In this document: positions 1 to 10,754 of the stretch, piece after piece | How the letters are laid out: each line of letters begins with the position of its first letter | How positions within the stretch are numbered: the first letter of the stretch is position 1 | Assembly: GCA_028752905.1 (NCBI GenBank) | Contig: JAQNBH010000009.1 | Location: 30,176,976-30,240,975, forward strand | Source of the DNA: Cladorhizidae sp. MBARI D1340-BT2 | Taxonomy: Eukaryota > Porifera > Demospongiae > Poecilosclerida > Cladorhizidae | Reading direction: 5' to 3' | DNA length: 64,000 nt | The notes under the pieces: generated by a model | Database searches by the model: none | What the model saw: the letters and a program-made list of their open reading frames with translations, nothing else | What the model was told of the DNA's origin: nothing | Made by a program: the position numbers and the translations under genes

Positions 1-363
1 CAGGTATACATAGATTATGATTCTGTGTACCCGTAGATGATAGTGATTCAGATCAGTTTCCAGGCGAGTGAGATGAAATCAGTACATATTGATAGCTATA
101 ACAGTGAAAGAATTGCAATAACTATATACTATATATAATAACAAAGTTGATAGCTTGAACATTATACCAGCTCTAGCTCTTATATATAATTTTGTATATT
201 ATATTGCTAGCTAAATTATCTGGTAATAAAATATGGTATCTCTCTGTAACAAGTTTTCTGCCGCACACTTAAAATCTACATTCCCAACTAACTTTCCTCC
301 TTCTCCAAAAGGTTCTTATCCTACCTGGTACTCTCCTCTACTGCTACCTTCCTCTCGTCCAAC

Positions 364-547
364 CTATTGCTTAGATATTGAAGTAATAAGTGAAAGAACA
401 TCTTCTAAATGATTATTATCAGGTGACATGAATATTTCTATTTCAATCAACTGTTTTGTTTTTAGTGGTAATGTTTCTAGTGAAATACGTATGTCTCCAT
501 CAGGGCTGAAGTATTTAAGATGAAATGTTGGCACTAAATACACAAAC
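364..547 (-). CDS. Putative intact terminal exon, unknown protein (left copy)
   Basis: On the minus strand a 3' splice acceptor (pyrimidine-rich tract ending CAG at 550-548) is followed by one phase base, 60 open codons and a TAG stop at 366-364. The peptide contains KYFSPDGDIRISLETLPL and an acidic, helix-prone end with EIEIFMSPDNNHLEDVLSL. The mirrored copy at 40107-40290 keeps the same frame with only conservative changes (M to V, A to P, V to I). An open frame in both arms, among so many broken ones, suggests a real last exon whose upstream exons I could not place. I do not recognise the family. It could also be an old transposon exon kept open by chance. Confidence 0.4.
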
Positions 548-1193
548 CTGATTGAAAGAATATTTATATTTCATGATGTAATTGTTAGGCAGTTAAATTT
601 CATCACAAAGGTAAAGACCTCACATGTGTCAGAGGCAATTGTCTGTCACCTGTGTTGAGTTAAAAAGTAAAAACAACAACCTGTTGTTACGATTTTGGAA
701 TCCATAAATTCTGCATACTTCATTCTATGAAGTTGATATAAAGCTTAAACGATAGCTCTTTCTGTGTGCTCTCTTGTAATACCAAAACTGATGCACAAAT
801 ATAAATGCTTCAGTTACAGGAAGTCAAAGTGGTGGACCTCAATTCCTGCAGGCCCCAATTTTCTGCAGTTCTAGTAAGTGCTAGACAGCTGTGGCTCGAT
901 GAAGCTCTCGGTGCTAGTATTATTGGTAGGTGCTATTAAATTTTTAGGAAGACCGGCATAGTTATGGAATTTCATGAGCATATATATAACCGGAGATGAA
1001 GTCACTCCTACAGTACATGTGAAAGGAGGGTGAGGCTATATTTTTTTATTATCACCAACATGGATGCCAACATTGACGAATTGTATGTTGTTGTTATTAT
1101 AATAGCAATAATTATTCTAGTCGAAACATCTAGGGAATACAATTTGAAGTTGATTATTGAGGTGATTTTAATGTTATTATCTCAAGATAGAGT
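548..1193. other. Left-arm outer region, no gene recognised
   Basis: AT-rich sequence holding the presumed intron upstream of the 364-547 exon. Near 1085-1170 there is a degenerate copy of a dispersed repeat (GTCGAAACATCTAG followed by a GATTATTGAGGTGAT tract). The mirrored stretch is 39461-40106. Nothing else is supportable. Confidence 0.5.
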
Positions 1194-1442
1194 TCATTGA
1201 GATAATTTGAATGTCTGAAAAGGGTCTTCAGTTGGAATTTCAGTGCTGCCATCCAATAGTCCAAGTACACCTGCCTTCTTCCATCCTTTAACACAGGTGG
1301 TGAAGAAGTTATACATCTTCACTAGCCACGTGGTTGAGCGAAAATCAACTTCAACATCTTCAAGTTGCTTCTCACTCTCAAGTTGTTGCTTCACAGCATC
1401 AACATCTCCAAGCTGCTTCCCACTCACAAGTTGTTGCATCAT
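1194..1442 (-). pseudogene. pogo/CENPB-like transposase C-terminal remnant (left)
   Basis: An open frame ends with STTWLVKMYNFFTTC, then a KGWKKAGVLGLL segment and IPTEDPF. A 'WLV-MYN ... GW-KAG ... DPF' ending is what I associate with DDE_1 (pogo/CENPB) transposases. The N-terminal part of the frame is an acidic duplication: a QQLESGKQLGDVDAVK unit is followed by QQLESEKQLEDVEVD. No upstream DDE catalytic core was found, so this is a fragment. The family call rests on remembered motif style and is only moderate. Confidence 0.4.
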
Positions 1443-3931
1443 TGTATTATCTGATTTTTTGGGCTGACCTATTGACCGTTAGATGAAGTGGCTGAAAACA
1501 ATGTCATGTTAGCAGGAACTAGAACGAACTTGCAATTTAATGACGATAACTCGTGTTTGACCTTCTGTGTCACTTGCCCTCTTAAAACACCAGTGCCTTG
1601 TGTGCAGCAGCTACTTACAGTTCTGCTCGTTTCTTCACAACATATTGAGCAATGCCTTCCTCAATCAACTTCAAAGTTTATTGCTCATTGAACCAGTGCT
1701 TTGGATTCTATGATAAACAAAAGTTTAGTTTCTTCTTTGTAGTTAGTGGCTACCTGAAGCCCAGTACTTAATGAAATATCGTCTGCTAGGCAACAACTTC
1801 ACAATCCTGGGCCTGATCAATTTTGAAGAGCTTTTCAAACACTTTGATGCTAACAGTAAATTTGTATCTGCTGAACACTGGTATGCATATCTATGCCCGA
1901 GTTGACCATGCCTCATTTAGTGATTGCTAGCGTGGACACCTGAAAATTGTAGTTATCATGGTAAATGCTGGTGCGCTATATGCTGCTCACACTAGCGATG
2001 CTTGCATCAATTTTGTGGTATTGTGAACATGAAATTGCTTGAATGGATTCAAGTTCCATTCAGTTCCAGTTATTCAATTGACACATGGTGGTGTGCTTTC
2101 CGCTAAAAGTATCTCCAAGGAAGAATTGAATGTGGAAAGTTTGGTGGAGGCAGTGATGAACTTTCTTTGTATATGTCTGTATATGACTTCATTGGTTCAT
2201 TAATTAATGGGTAGAGTTTTATAATTTAGGTGAAATTTGAAATTCAAGCTGCGGGTGAAACTTCAGTGTCAGAGTTCAATGTAACCCAGAGTGATGCAAA
2301 TATCATGACATATTGTGAACTGCCCTCAATTCTATAATTGAAAACAGGATTGCCTTATCTCTCTCACTGCATCTAAGGGGGGAGTATACATTTTTTTATT
2401 ATTATTATTTTCCTGTTATTCTATACCTTCACTATTATACTAACTGCATTTCAAGTTTATACACTTTTTTGTCAATCATTCTCGAGTTATGATACTTTGT
2501 ATCCATCCATTTCATCGCCAACCTCTGCGCGATGAATTAGAAGAAACCAGAATAACGCAGTAACTTGGATCATTCCTAATACAATAAACATTTATGGCCA
2601 AGACTTGAAACTTGCCTAAAATATCACTCAATGCTATTCCGTAATTTTCGCACTATCTGGTGAAGGGGGGTATAAAAGTCTGCTCCTGCGCATGCCACGT
2701 TGTTGTTCTCCAGTTCTCAACTTTGATGGCATCTCTGTGTGATTGTAGTGCGATTCTAATCAATGCAGCATTCTGGTTGTCATCGGAAGAAGAGACTCAT
2801 TACATAAAACCGCATAACTATTTCAATTTTTTCGGTTGTAATTAAGCTCTTGCATTGCTTTGTGTTTTGAATAGTCCCACCCCTAATCCAGTCATTTTCT
2901 GATGAGATATATATAGTCAAGCCTGACAACATAAAAATTAAATTGGTTGATTGGGATATTGAAATTAAAAAAAATTCAAGAAAACTTGAAAACATGCATC
3001 TCACAATGACATCGCAAGTGTTGTAATGTCTCTTTGTTATGACCATTTTTGTGTTTTTTCTCCCTAAATACAAAATACCAGAACTTTTTAATGCTTCATT
3101 GATTTTTACTCATTTTGGTCATAAAAGATAGCCTCTTCTGTGTGCTTTGTGTATCAATCAACCAATTACTTGCAATAGCAATAAAGCCATTAAAAATACA
3201 ATAATAATAATATAAAAATTATTTCATACCCTAAAGGCTAATCTCCAAGTTAACAGCAATCACAGACACTGTAATGTTTCTATGTATATTTCTCCTACTA
3301 GTCCAATTTGAATACTAGCTACTAGCATGTGAAATGAGCACACAAGAGTGGACTCTTATTTCATAAGGGATGAATTATCAACAATTATTCACTTCTGTGA
3401 GAAACTATGTTATTTACGCTTCTTCTCGTCCATTTTCAACTGGTATATGATGAACTGTCAGCATAAAATCTATCATAACTCAAGAGGTTGATAATGAGCT
3501 GACACTTGAAACAGTTAGTATATCAGTGAAACAGTAAAAAAATTAAAATAATTGTAGGTAAAGTTCCTAAAATAAAGCGGTCTTGTCCTCCCGTTTAATA
3601 GAACTTGTTAGTTGGATGGAAGTTAAAATCCCTTACTCCAGCTAGAACATCCCCATACCCACCTGTACAGCTCTCATCCTTTTGTCACATCATATTTTCT
3701 CTCTTCTTGCAGACCTATCTAGAACTAAAAATAATCACCTGATAACTTGAGTCAAAAAAATGGAGGGCGGACATTTCCTGTAACAGAACTCCTCCCCTCC
3801 CACCTCCCAGACCCCTCGTGTCATGCAGAGGTAATACGGATGGTTATATTAGGAAGTTAATGGTTCACCATTCCACTCCTATTAAATCTCCTCTACTACA
3901 CCTTGTAATTACTTGTCAATCACTTCTGCAA
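1443..3931. other. Left-arm stretch between pogo remnant and FTSJ3-like exons
   Basis: No coding segment recognised. By comparison with the right arm, the FTSJ3-like N-terminal exon should lie at about 1813, where this arm runs directly from ACAATCCTG to GGCCTGATC, so about 1.6 kb is missing. The rest is probably intron or decayed sequence. Mirrored stretch: 35124-37236. Confidence 0.5.
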
Positions 3932-4849
3932 CTGCTGCAAAGGGAGTTGAAGACGTGGAAAGTTGACTGTGTGCTGAATGATGGAGCCCCCAATGTTGGC
4001 ACTGTGTGCGTGCAAGACACCTTCTCTCAGGACGAACTCAGCCTGGCTTCGCTCAAGTTGGCTTGTGGGTTCTTGCGAGATGGAGGATGGTTCATCACAA
4101 AAGTTAGTTTGTTTGGTTGTCAACCTGCCTCAACCCAGTGTGATGTTCATCTAGTGTGTATCCCCATAGAGTTAGTGTCAACCTACTTGACCTTCCTCAA
4201 CCCAGAATAATATAGTGTGGCTATTGTCAACCTACTTCAATCTACCTCAAGCCAATGTGATGTTGGTCCCATGTGTGTTGACATAAAGCTCTTGTCAATC
4301 TACTTCAACCTGCCTCAACCCAGTCTGATGTTGATCGAGTGTGTGTTGCCATAGAGCTTTGTCAACCTACTTCAATCCAGTGTTATATTGGTTCAGTGTA
4401 TCCCCATAGAGGAGTGGTTATTCTAGTAAAAGGTCGTCATTATTGAAAACCTTTTTATCACTAACATACAAGTAGCCAGACTGATACATGATTCAAATAT
4501 GTGGCTGATTAGGAATTGTAACATTTGTTTGTTGGCCAACCAGTATTAAAGGGGCAACTTAATTTTTCAACTGCCCTCTCTTGCTTGCTTATTCTCACAA
4601 ATATAGATGCATTTCAGGTTTTTAGCTCCAAAATTACCAGACATTCATGTAGGTGCTCAGCAGCTCTTCAAGTCCATCCACTCTACCAAGCCTCAAGCTT
4701 CCCATATGGAGTCCGCAGAGATCTTCGTTGTGTATTAGGGATTCCTGGCCCCTACCCAGATCAATAAGAAGGTGCTGGACCCTAGGTATTTGTTCCGGGA
4801 GGTGGAGGAGAAGAAGGCCGAAGAGAAGATTATCCTGTGCAAGCTGCAG
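3932..4849 (+). pseudogene. FTSJ3: FTSJ3/Spb1-like rRNA 2'-O-methyltransferase, broken (left copy)
   Basis: Two exons of an FtsJ-type methyltransferase are visible. Exon 3932-4102 encodes [18 protein letters not shown], then [17 protein letters not shown] and GGWFITK. This is the motif IV and beta-strand region typical of FTSJ3/Spb1, which methylates pre-rRNA in the nucleolus. It ends at a GT donor (GTTAGT). Exon 4618-4849 follows an ATTTCAG acceptor and encodes VFSSK, then (shifted) QQLFKSIHSTKPQAS, ESAEIFVVY, a TAG stop at 4736-4738, GFLAP and YLFREVEEKKAEEK, ending at CAG/GTTAGT. Breaks: a TAG where the family has Trp, a one-base frameshift before QQLF, and the TAG in place of a Gln codon. 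The first exon lacks a clear AG acceptor. Retained introns mean a non-processed, decayed gene. A following piece near 4941 (ANAEEFVTLW) may be another exon. Confidence 0.85.
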
Positions 4850-5172
4850 GTTAGTTGTAAGGGTTATTGCACTGAACCACATGACTGGGAACTACTGGAT
4901 TCCTGCAAACTATGGAGAAGGGTTGAACTGTTAAATCTAGGCAGAAGGCAAATGCAGAAGAATTTGTGACACTCTGGTGCACAAACTGGCGGGCAGCCAC
5001 CGGCCAAACTCCAACCAATGTCCAAAACGACCGAGCAAGATAGCTTACTATCAGCAAGATGGACCAACCAATGTCTAATCTCTATCAACACGTGCAGTAC
5101 TGTTAATTTTTTGTTTAATTTTTGGTGTGTAATAATCTACGCTAGTAATCTAATGCTGTTTGATGATAGCTA

Positions 5173-5417
5173 ACAAGCGCAAGTTGTTTTAGTTTTTCTT
5201 CACAAGTTGTAGCACTGCTATGGCTCATGGTGGAGATATATCTCCCCCTCCTAAGAGGAGGAAAGTATTGTATGCTACATACTAGTCCAACATTTGCTGA
5301 CATGGTCCCAAGGATTTGATAATTTCCTTCTCGTGGGCTTTTGGGCTGAGATATCACTTCTCTGAGACATAGCAGTGCTAACAACTTGTGAAGAAAAACG
5401 AGAACAACTTGCGCTTG
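5173..5417. mobile_element. Foldback MITE with ~70-base inverted ends (left)
   Basis: The first ~72 bases, starting CAAGCGCAAGTTGTT, return inverted at 5346-5417, ending AACTTGCGCTTG. Each inverted end carries a short ATG frame with basic residues: one reads MAHGGDISPPPKRRKVL on the plus strand, the other MSQRSDISAQ on the minus strand. They look like two diverged copies of one 5' exon placed head to head. Target-site duplications are not clear. The mirror copy is 33638-33882. Confidence 0.7.
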
Positions 5418-5589
5418 ACAATTATGAAATGTCCAAATGAAATTTACGTTCCTTTTATTTGAATAGAACCATCGCTCAACTTCCACTGGCCTTAAAAATT
5501 GTGAAACAAAACTAACAGCGATGAAAACATCAAAAGCCAGAGGATTTTTTTAATTTTTTTAATTTTATATTCTCAACGACTCTCAGTAG

Positions 5590-5690
5590 ACTTAATAAAA
5601 TTAAAATGACCTCAATAATTAGCTTGAATTTTACAATCTGGACGTTTTGACTTGATGCTCTAGCCTTCATCAGGAATAATGAGATGCAAG
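5590..5690 (-). repeat. Dispersed retroposon-like motif, copy 1
   Basis: On the minus strand: CTGATGAAGGCTAGAGCATC, then AAGTCAAAACGTCCAG, then an AT-rich tail containing TAATTATTGAGG. The same block recurs at 6195-6285, 32755-32845, 33365-33460, 38350-38400 and 48490-48590, usually followed by ATT or TTG triplets. The fixed order of core and triplet tail suggests the 3' end of a non-LTR retroelement or SINE; that is inference. Confidence 0.6.
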
Positions 5691-5699
5691 ACTAAGGGG

Positions 5700-6194
5700 G
5701 AAAGTGTGCTATGGAGGAATGTGCAGTTGCTCAACTTGCAAGGGGCAATAAATATCCCATTTTGTGTGTGGAAACCACCATCTTGACTACGACATATGAC
5801 AGAAGGAACTGCTAGTGAAGGAGGCTTTGCACATCAGCTTAGCACCAAGCTGTGAACAGTTCAAACGAGACTGTGGAATGTACCTGCCTAGCTGCTGTTG
5901 GGATGGAGATCGGGGGTTGGTGGTCGGGGGGGGGGTGAGGTGGGTGACTCTCAAGAGCCTGGATTTGAGGCCACAACCACCATAATTTTTTAATTAGTCA
6001 TAAATTATTATAATTTTTTGGTAAATGTTTTAGAGCACCAAAGCATGTCATTGGTTTTATTAATTTTTTTCAATTTGCTATTATTATTATTATTATTTTT
6101 TTTTTTTGGCCACATAATTTTTTAAATTCTTTGGTTTGTATCAGGTTGTTGATAGCTCTCTACAGGTATATAACAAGCTCACATGAGTGTTAGC
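5700..6194. other. Non-coding stretch with G-rich tract (left)
   Basis: Lies between two inverted copies of the dispersed motif. It holds a G run at about 5925-5938 and T-rich low-complexity sequence near 6085-6108. The segment near 5950-5985 (GGTGGTTGTGGCCTC read inverted, and CTCTTGAGAG) resembles 55235-55300, so it is probably part of another dispersed repeat. Confidence 0.4.
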
Positions 6195-6285
6195 ATCTCT
6201 GATGAAGGCTAGAGCATCTGGTCAAAACGTCGAGAGAGTAAATTTCAAGTTTTGATTATTGAAAATGTTGTTATTATTATTCCCC
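6195..6285 (+). repeat. Dispersed retroposon-like motif, copy 2
   Basis: CTGATGAAGGCTAGAGCATC, then GGTCAAAACGTCGAGAGAG, then TTGATTATTGAAAATG and a (GTT/ATT)n tail. It is inverted relative to copy 1, with about 500 bases between them. Confidence 0.65.
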
Positions 6286-7279
6286 CTGCAATAATATATG
6301 ATGCTTCTTGACTGCAGTCCTCTGAAAACTGGTGGAATATCCATCAATATGATACCATTTCCAGATCGATTGAAGCAGCTGTAGACATCAAAATAGCTAT
6401 CAAAAGATCGATTAGACTAGCTCGTGTAACCGCTCTTGACATCGACGCTGCTGAACAAATGTTTAGTTGCCGCCTCTGCAGACTGTGGCTTGTATTAAAC
6501 CAGCTCCTAGAAATATGATTGAGAACAACTCGACTAATTGGCTACGTTATCACCATAGCTCATTGGCTGCTCGACTTAACCATAGCTGACCATGGCTCAA
6601 AGGCAGTATCGAGACATCGCTGCAGTTGAATGATGCCCAATACAGTGGCTCTACATCATCACAGATCACATGCCGCTTGACTGGGGGTACTGATTAGTTC
6701 ATGGGAATCTACCTATAGCTCGAATGCCGCTGCTCTAGATAGGACACAATGATGAACCCCGACCCAAGGAAAATAAAACAACAATTACGTTAGAATCTGA
6801 ATGTTTGTGTTAATATCATTAAAAATGAATTACGTGGAGTTCCTTGTTCTCAGTGGATTCTGCATTATAATCCAATGCAATAAGTTTATTTTGGCCTTGA
6901 ATAATAAGATAGCTACCACTGGATTAATGACCAAAAAAGTGAATGAATATTTGTCAAAGCAATCTATAATAGTGGCCTACCAAAATTACAATTGGTATAA
7001 CAAATGTGCTACCATAATTTTTCTGTTATTATGTGCACTGGAGTCGACTGGTAATACAGTGGAATGTCGTTAATCCAACCTCTGAAATGTAGATACCGCA
7101 TTGATCAGGATGCTATGGACCGCATCACTATTAACCACCATATATTATAAGAACATGGCTTGATTTAAGACTCTCCAATTATAGCTGCTTGCCAAGGCAT
7201 AATCAAAATAACAAATTTACAGTCTCAATTACTGAAAGCAGTGTAAAATACTAGTCTACCCATGCTATAATCTTGCTGG
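6286..7279. other. Left-arm stretch, no gene recognised
   Basis: A 90-codon frame at 6801-7073 (mirrored at 31967-32239) is hydrophobic and has no recognisable domain; its conservation between arms only reflects the duplication. Nothing else is supportable. Confidence 0.4.
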
Positions 7280-8188
7280 AGTGAGAAATCTCGACTTTAT
7301 AACCGAAAGAAGCTCGGTTTTGCTCCAAATTGTAAGTTTTTTAAGCTTTTTAAGGAAAAACTATCTGAAATCACTCATTCTCATCAAATTGGGCATATTA
7401 GATTCCTTTTCAACATTATGGAACTGTTTCTACTCTTTAAATAACAGAAAAGAGCTTTTGGTGAGAAATCTAAGCTTTTAACCGAAAAAAGCTCTGTTTT
7501 GCTCAAAATGGGATGTTTTTGAGCGTATTGAGGAAAAACTGTCTAAAATGGCTCATACTCGTCAAATTCGGCACATTAGTTTTTCCCCCAACATTATAGA
7601 ACTGTTTCTACTCTTTAAATAACAGAAAACGGCTTAGGTGAGAAATCTCGACTTTTTAAACGAAAGAAGCTCGGTTTTGCCACAAATTAAGCTTTTTAAG
7701 GGAAAACTATCTGAAATCACTCATTCTCATCAAATTGGGCAGATTAGTTTCCTTTTCAACATTATGGAACTGTTTCTACTCTTTAAATGACAGATAAAAG
7801 CTTTTGGTGAGAAATCTAGCCTTTTTAAATGAAAGAAGCTCTATTTTGCTCCAAATGACACGTTTTTGAGTGTTTTGAGAAACAAATGTCTGAAATCGCT
7901 AATTTTTGTCAAAATGGGGACATTAGATTCCTTTTCAACATTATGGTTCTATTTCTACTCTTTAACCCTTGATTATTGAGCCCATATGGGTGCACTTACC
8001 AATTTAATTATAATAAATAAACTCTGCATCCTGTTTTAACCGAAAGTAGAGCGTTTTGAGAAAATAATGTTTGAAATCATTCATTCTTGTCAAAATGGGC
8101 ACATTAGCTTTCTTTTCAACATTATGGAACTGTTTATACTATTTAAATGGCTTTAGATGAGAAATCACCCCTTTTTAACTCTATTTTG
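7280..8188 (+). repeat. Tandem satellite, ~175-base units (left)
   Basis: Units begin GTGAGAAATCT near 7280, 7460, 7636 and 7806, with a disrupted unit around 7975-8130 and a partial start at 8157. Each unit contains AAGCTCGGTTTTGCTC-like, TCATCAAATTGGGC-like and ACATTATGGAACTGTTTC-like blocks in the same order. The array runs directly into the CCTA tract. Mirror: 30853-31760. Confidence 0.9.
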
Positions 8189-9101
8189 CTTACCTACCTA
8201 CCTACCTACCTACCTACCTACCTACCTACCTACCTACCTACCTACCTACCTACCTACCTACCTACCTACCTACCTACCTACCTACCTACCTACCTACCTA
8301 CCTACCTACCTACCTACCTACCTACCTACCTACCTACCTACCTACCTACCTACCTACCTACCTACCTACCTACCTACCTACCTACCTACCTACCTACCTA
8401 CCTACCTACCTACCTACCTACCTACCTACCTACCTACCTACCTACCTACCTACCTACCTACCTACCTACCTACCTACCTACCTACCTACCTACCTACCTA
8501 CCTACCTACCTACCTACCTACCTACCTACCTACCTACCTACCTACCTACCTACCTACCTACCTACCTACCTACCTACCTACCTACCTACCTACCTACCTA
8601 CCTACCTACCTACCTACCTACCTACCTACCTACCTACCTACCTACCTACCTACCTACCTACCTACCTACCTACCTACCTACCTACCTCCCTACCTACCTA
8701 CCTACCTACCTACCTACCTACCTACCTACCTACCTACCTACCTACCTACCTACCTACCTACCTACCTACCTACCTACCTACCTACCTACCTACCTACCTC
8801 TACCTACCTACCTACCTACCCACCCAACCACCCACCTACCCACCCACCCACCCACCCACCTATCCACCCACCCGCTGATCCACCTACCCACCCACCTACC
8901 TACCTACCTACCTACCTACCTACCTACCTACCTACCTACCTACCTACCTACCTAACTACGTACCTACCTACCTACCTACCTACCTACCTACCTACCTACC
9001 TACCTACCTACCTACCTACCTACCTACCTACCTACCTACCTACCTACCTACCTACCTACCTACCTACCTACCTACCTACCTACCTACCTACCTACCTACC
9101 T
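8189..9101. repeat. (CCTA)n tetranucleotide tract, ~0.9 kb (left)
   Basis: Nearly pure CCTA repeats, interrupted around 8799-8893 by CCCA-rich variants. The Y-L-P-T reading frames are translations of the repeat. CCTA is not the animal telomere unit (CCCTAA). The right-arm tract (30637-30852) is only about 215 bases. Confidence 0.98.
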
Positions 9102-9162
9102 TACTTCTGGTATCCATTCTTCTTGTGAAGGATAGTAGCTATCTCTCTAGTTAAAAAAAAAA

Positions 9163-9177
9163 CCACCGCTGCCACCA
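9163..9177 (-). other. Primer-binding-site-like sequence, LTR element (left)
   Basis: On the minus strand TGTCACAAC is followed by TGGTGGCAGCGGTGG. A TGG start just after an LTR end is the usual form of a tRNA primer-binding site in Gypsy-type elements. It lies immediately downstream of the integrase remnant, where an internal coding region should continue, so the junction looks rearranged. Mirror: 30560-30575. Confidence 0.45.
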
Positions 9178-9189
9178 GTTGTGACGGGA

Positions 9190-9780
9190 CAAAATCTGAT
9201 ATTACCCACAGACCATTGCCTTTAACGTAGAGTTGAATCATTCAACCATCCCATCTGTGGGTGGGTGGTAAGGAGTGCTTTTGATCACCTTCAACCCCAA
9301 GAAGTTATACAACTCTTTCAGCAGCTTGCTGACAAAGTTTGTGCCGCAGACCATCAGGATCTCGTCTGGCACACCAGTCCATGTAAACATTTGTGTTAGC
9401 TTCTCTGCACTTTCTGTTGTCCGTAGTGCAAATGCCTCAGGCCATCTAGTGGAATAATCTATCACTACTTGCACAAAACGGTTGCCATCTGGTGTCGTCG
9501 GGAGTGGCTCTGTCAAATCCATCGCTATTCGGGAGAATGGTTGCCCGATGATGGTATAATGGTGCAAATGAAACATTTCCGCCAGCTCTCTGACACTCTG
9601 GACATGCCTTGCATTACCGCCTCACATCATCATGAATTTGAGGCCAGAAGAATTCATCAAGTATTCTCTGTGCTGTTCTATCTCATCCTGGATGGCCTGG
9701 TCGGTGAGCTAGAGCCAGTACCATGGACTTATACCTTTTAGGTAGGCACAATTGTGTTGCCTCATCACCCAAGCGGTATG
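9190..9780 (-). pseudogene. Gypsy-type integrase core, broken (left)
   Basis: On the minus strand a zinc-binding tail (CKACPEC) precedes the open frame 9576-9238 with PFSRIAMDLTEPLP, VVIDYSTRWPEAFAL, GTNFVS, STPYHPPTDG and MVE. This is the DDE integrase core that inserts retroelement cDNA. The first Asp (MDL) and the last Glu (MVE) are present. The middle Asp, normally in a TD(Q/R)GTNF block, reads as MVCGTNF, so the catalytic residue is lost. Upstream, frames containing KRYK and DQAIQDEIEQHREY match the HHCC region but are shifted. It ends a few codons later at the primer-site-like junction, and no reverse transcriptase follows. Confidence 0.85.
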
Positions 9781-10132
9781 TTGTATTCCTCCACAGCAAG
9801 TGGATTCTCCACCAGCAACTCAGTGTTGTCATCACTCTGTGCCTTCACCCACATGGGTTTAAGCATCGGATCATGCCCTTGCTCTCATTAGAGTTCCTTG
9901 GCGGCATTGACATCTAGTGGATGGCCCTTCTGCCCCTCTATGTACGCTGCATTGGCCTGCCTCTTCTGGGACTTTGTCAGACTTTTCTCCTCTGGCTCTT
10001 CATCAGATGTCTCGTCGGTTGTGGTAGGATCTGGTCCATCATCGGAGACTCCTTCGCATGATTCCTCATCATTGCTGTCATCCTCCTCAGTGCTCTCCTC
10101 AGCTTCACACTCTCCCGACCATAAGCCTGCAG

Positions 10133-10748
10133 TTAAGTATTCCCTCCTGCTCTAGTCTGAGAACGAGTAGACACCAAATTGACCAACTCATTATTCAACA
10201 ACTGCTTACCCAAATCCCACAGTCCAGCCATGTCTGTGCCAAACAACACTTCATGTGTCAGTTCGTCTGCCACCAGCACCTCCAGCTCCTCTGTGCGGCC
10301 TCCTACAGTGATGTTGATCCATGCCAAGTGGTGAGTTCATGCTGTTCCCTGGTAATCTCTCACCTCCTTGGACCTGCCGGTGTAGCACTCCTTGGGTACC
10401 AAGCTCGACCTCACCACCGTCTGTTCTTCACCAGTAATCTAATAAAATGTCTATACATCTCACCCCTCCTACTGTGCCTTCCACTGTAGAGCGTCCACTG
10501 ATCTCCGTCTTGACCAGAGACACTTCTTCCTTGGGCGTCAGTGGCTTGGACAAGTTCACATTATCGTATCTCTTCTTGAAACTTTTGGGCTTGGTACTAT
10601 AGCATTCCGGTGCAAAATAACCTGGCTTCCCACATTTGAAGCATTTGGGTCTGTAGGATCCATCTGCCTTTGGCTTGTACTGCTTGTGATCATCTGTATT
10701 GCTCCCTTGTGTGTGTGTGCTCCTTGCTCTTGCCTCTTTCTCATTCAA
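10133..10748 (-). pseudogene. Gag zinc knuckle and retropepsin, broken (left)
   Basis: The frame 10748-10428 contains KCFKCGKPGYFAPEC, a CCHC-type RNA-binding knuckle in which the usual His is Tyr. It then runs into protease sequence (CIDILLD) and stops: one extra base inside the codons of the Asp-Thr-Gly active-site triad shifts the frame. The downstream protease half is the frame 10327-10133, with INITVGGRTEELEVLVADEL and VLFGTDMAGL. The same shift is present in the right arm, so it predates the inverted duplication. Integrase follows protease with no reverse transcriptase between. Confidence 0.82.
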
Positions 10749-10754
10749 GCTGCC

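Noticed and set aside
4653..4934. 93-codon Ser/Arg-rich frame
   Set aside because: Shifted reading of the FTSJ3-like exon; the other frame matches the methyltransferase family.
8189..9101. Telomere-like repeat
   Set aside because: The unit is CCTA, not CCCTAA, and the tract is internal and bounded by a satellite and a retroelement.
8147..9128. Long Tyr-Leu-Pro-Thr repeat proteins (243 and 323 codons)
   Set aside because: Pure translation of the CCTA tract; the tract length differs four-fold in the other arm and no frame is preserved outside it.
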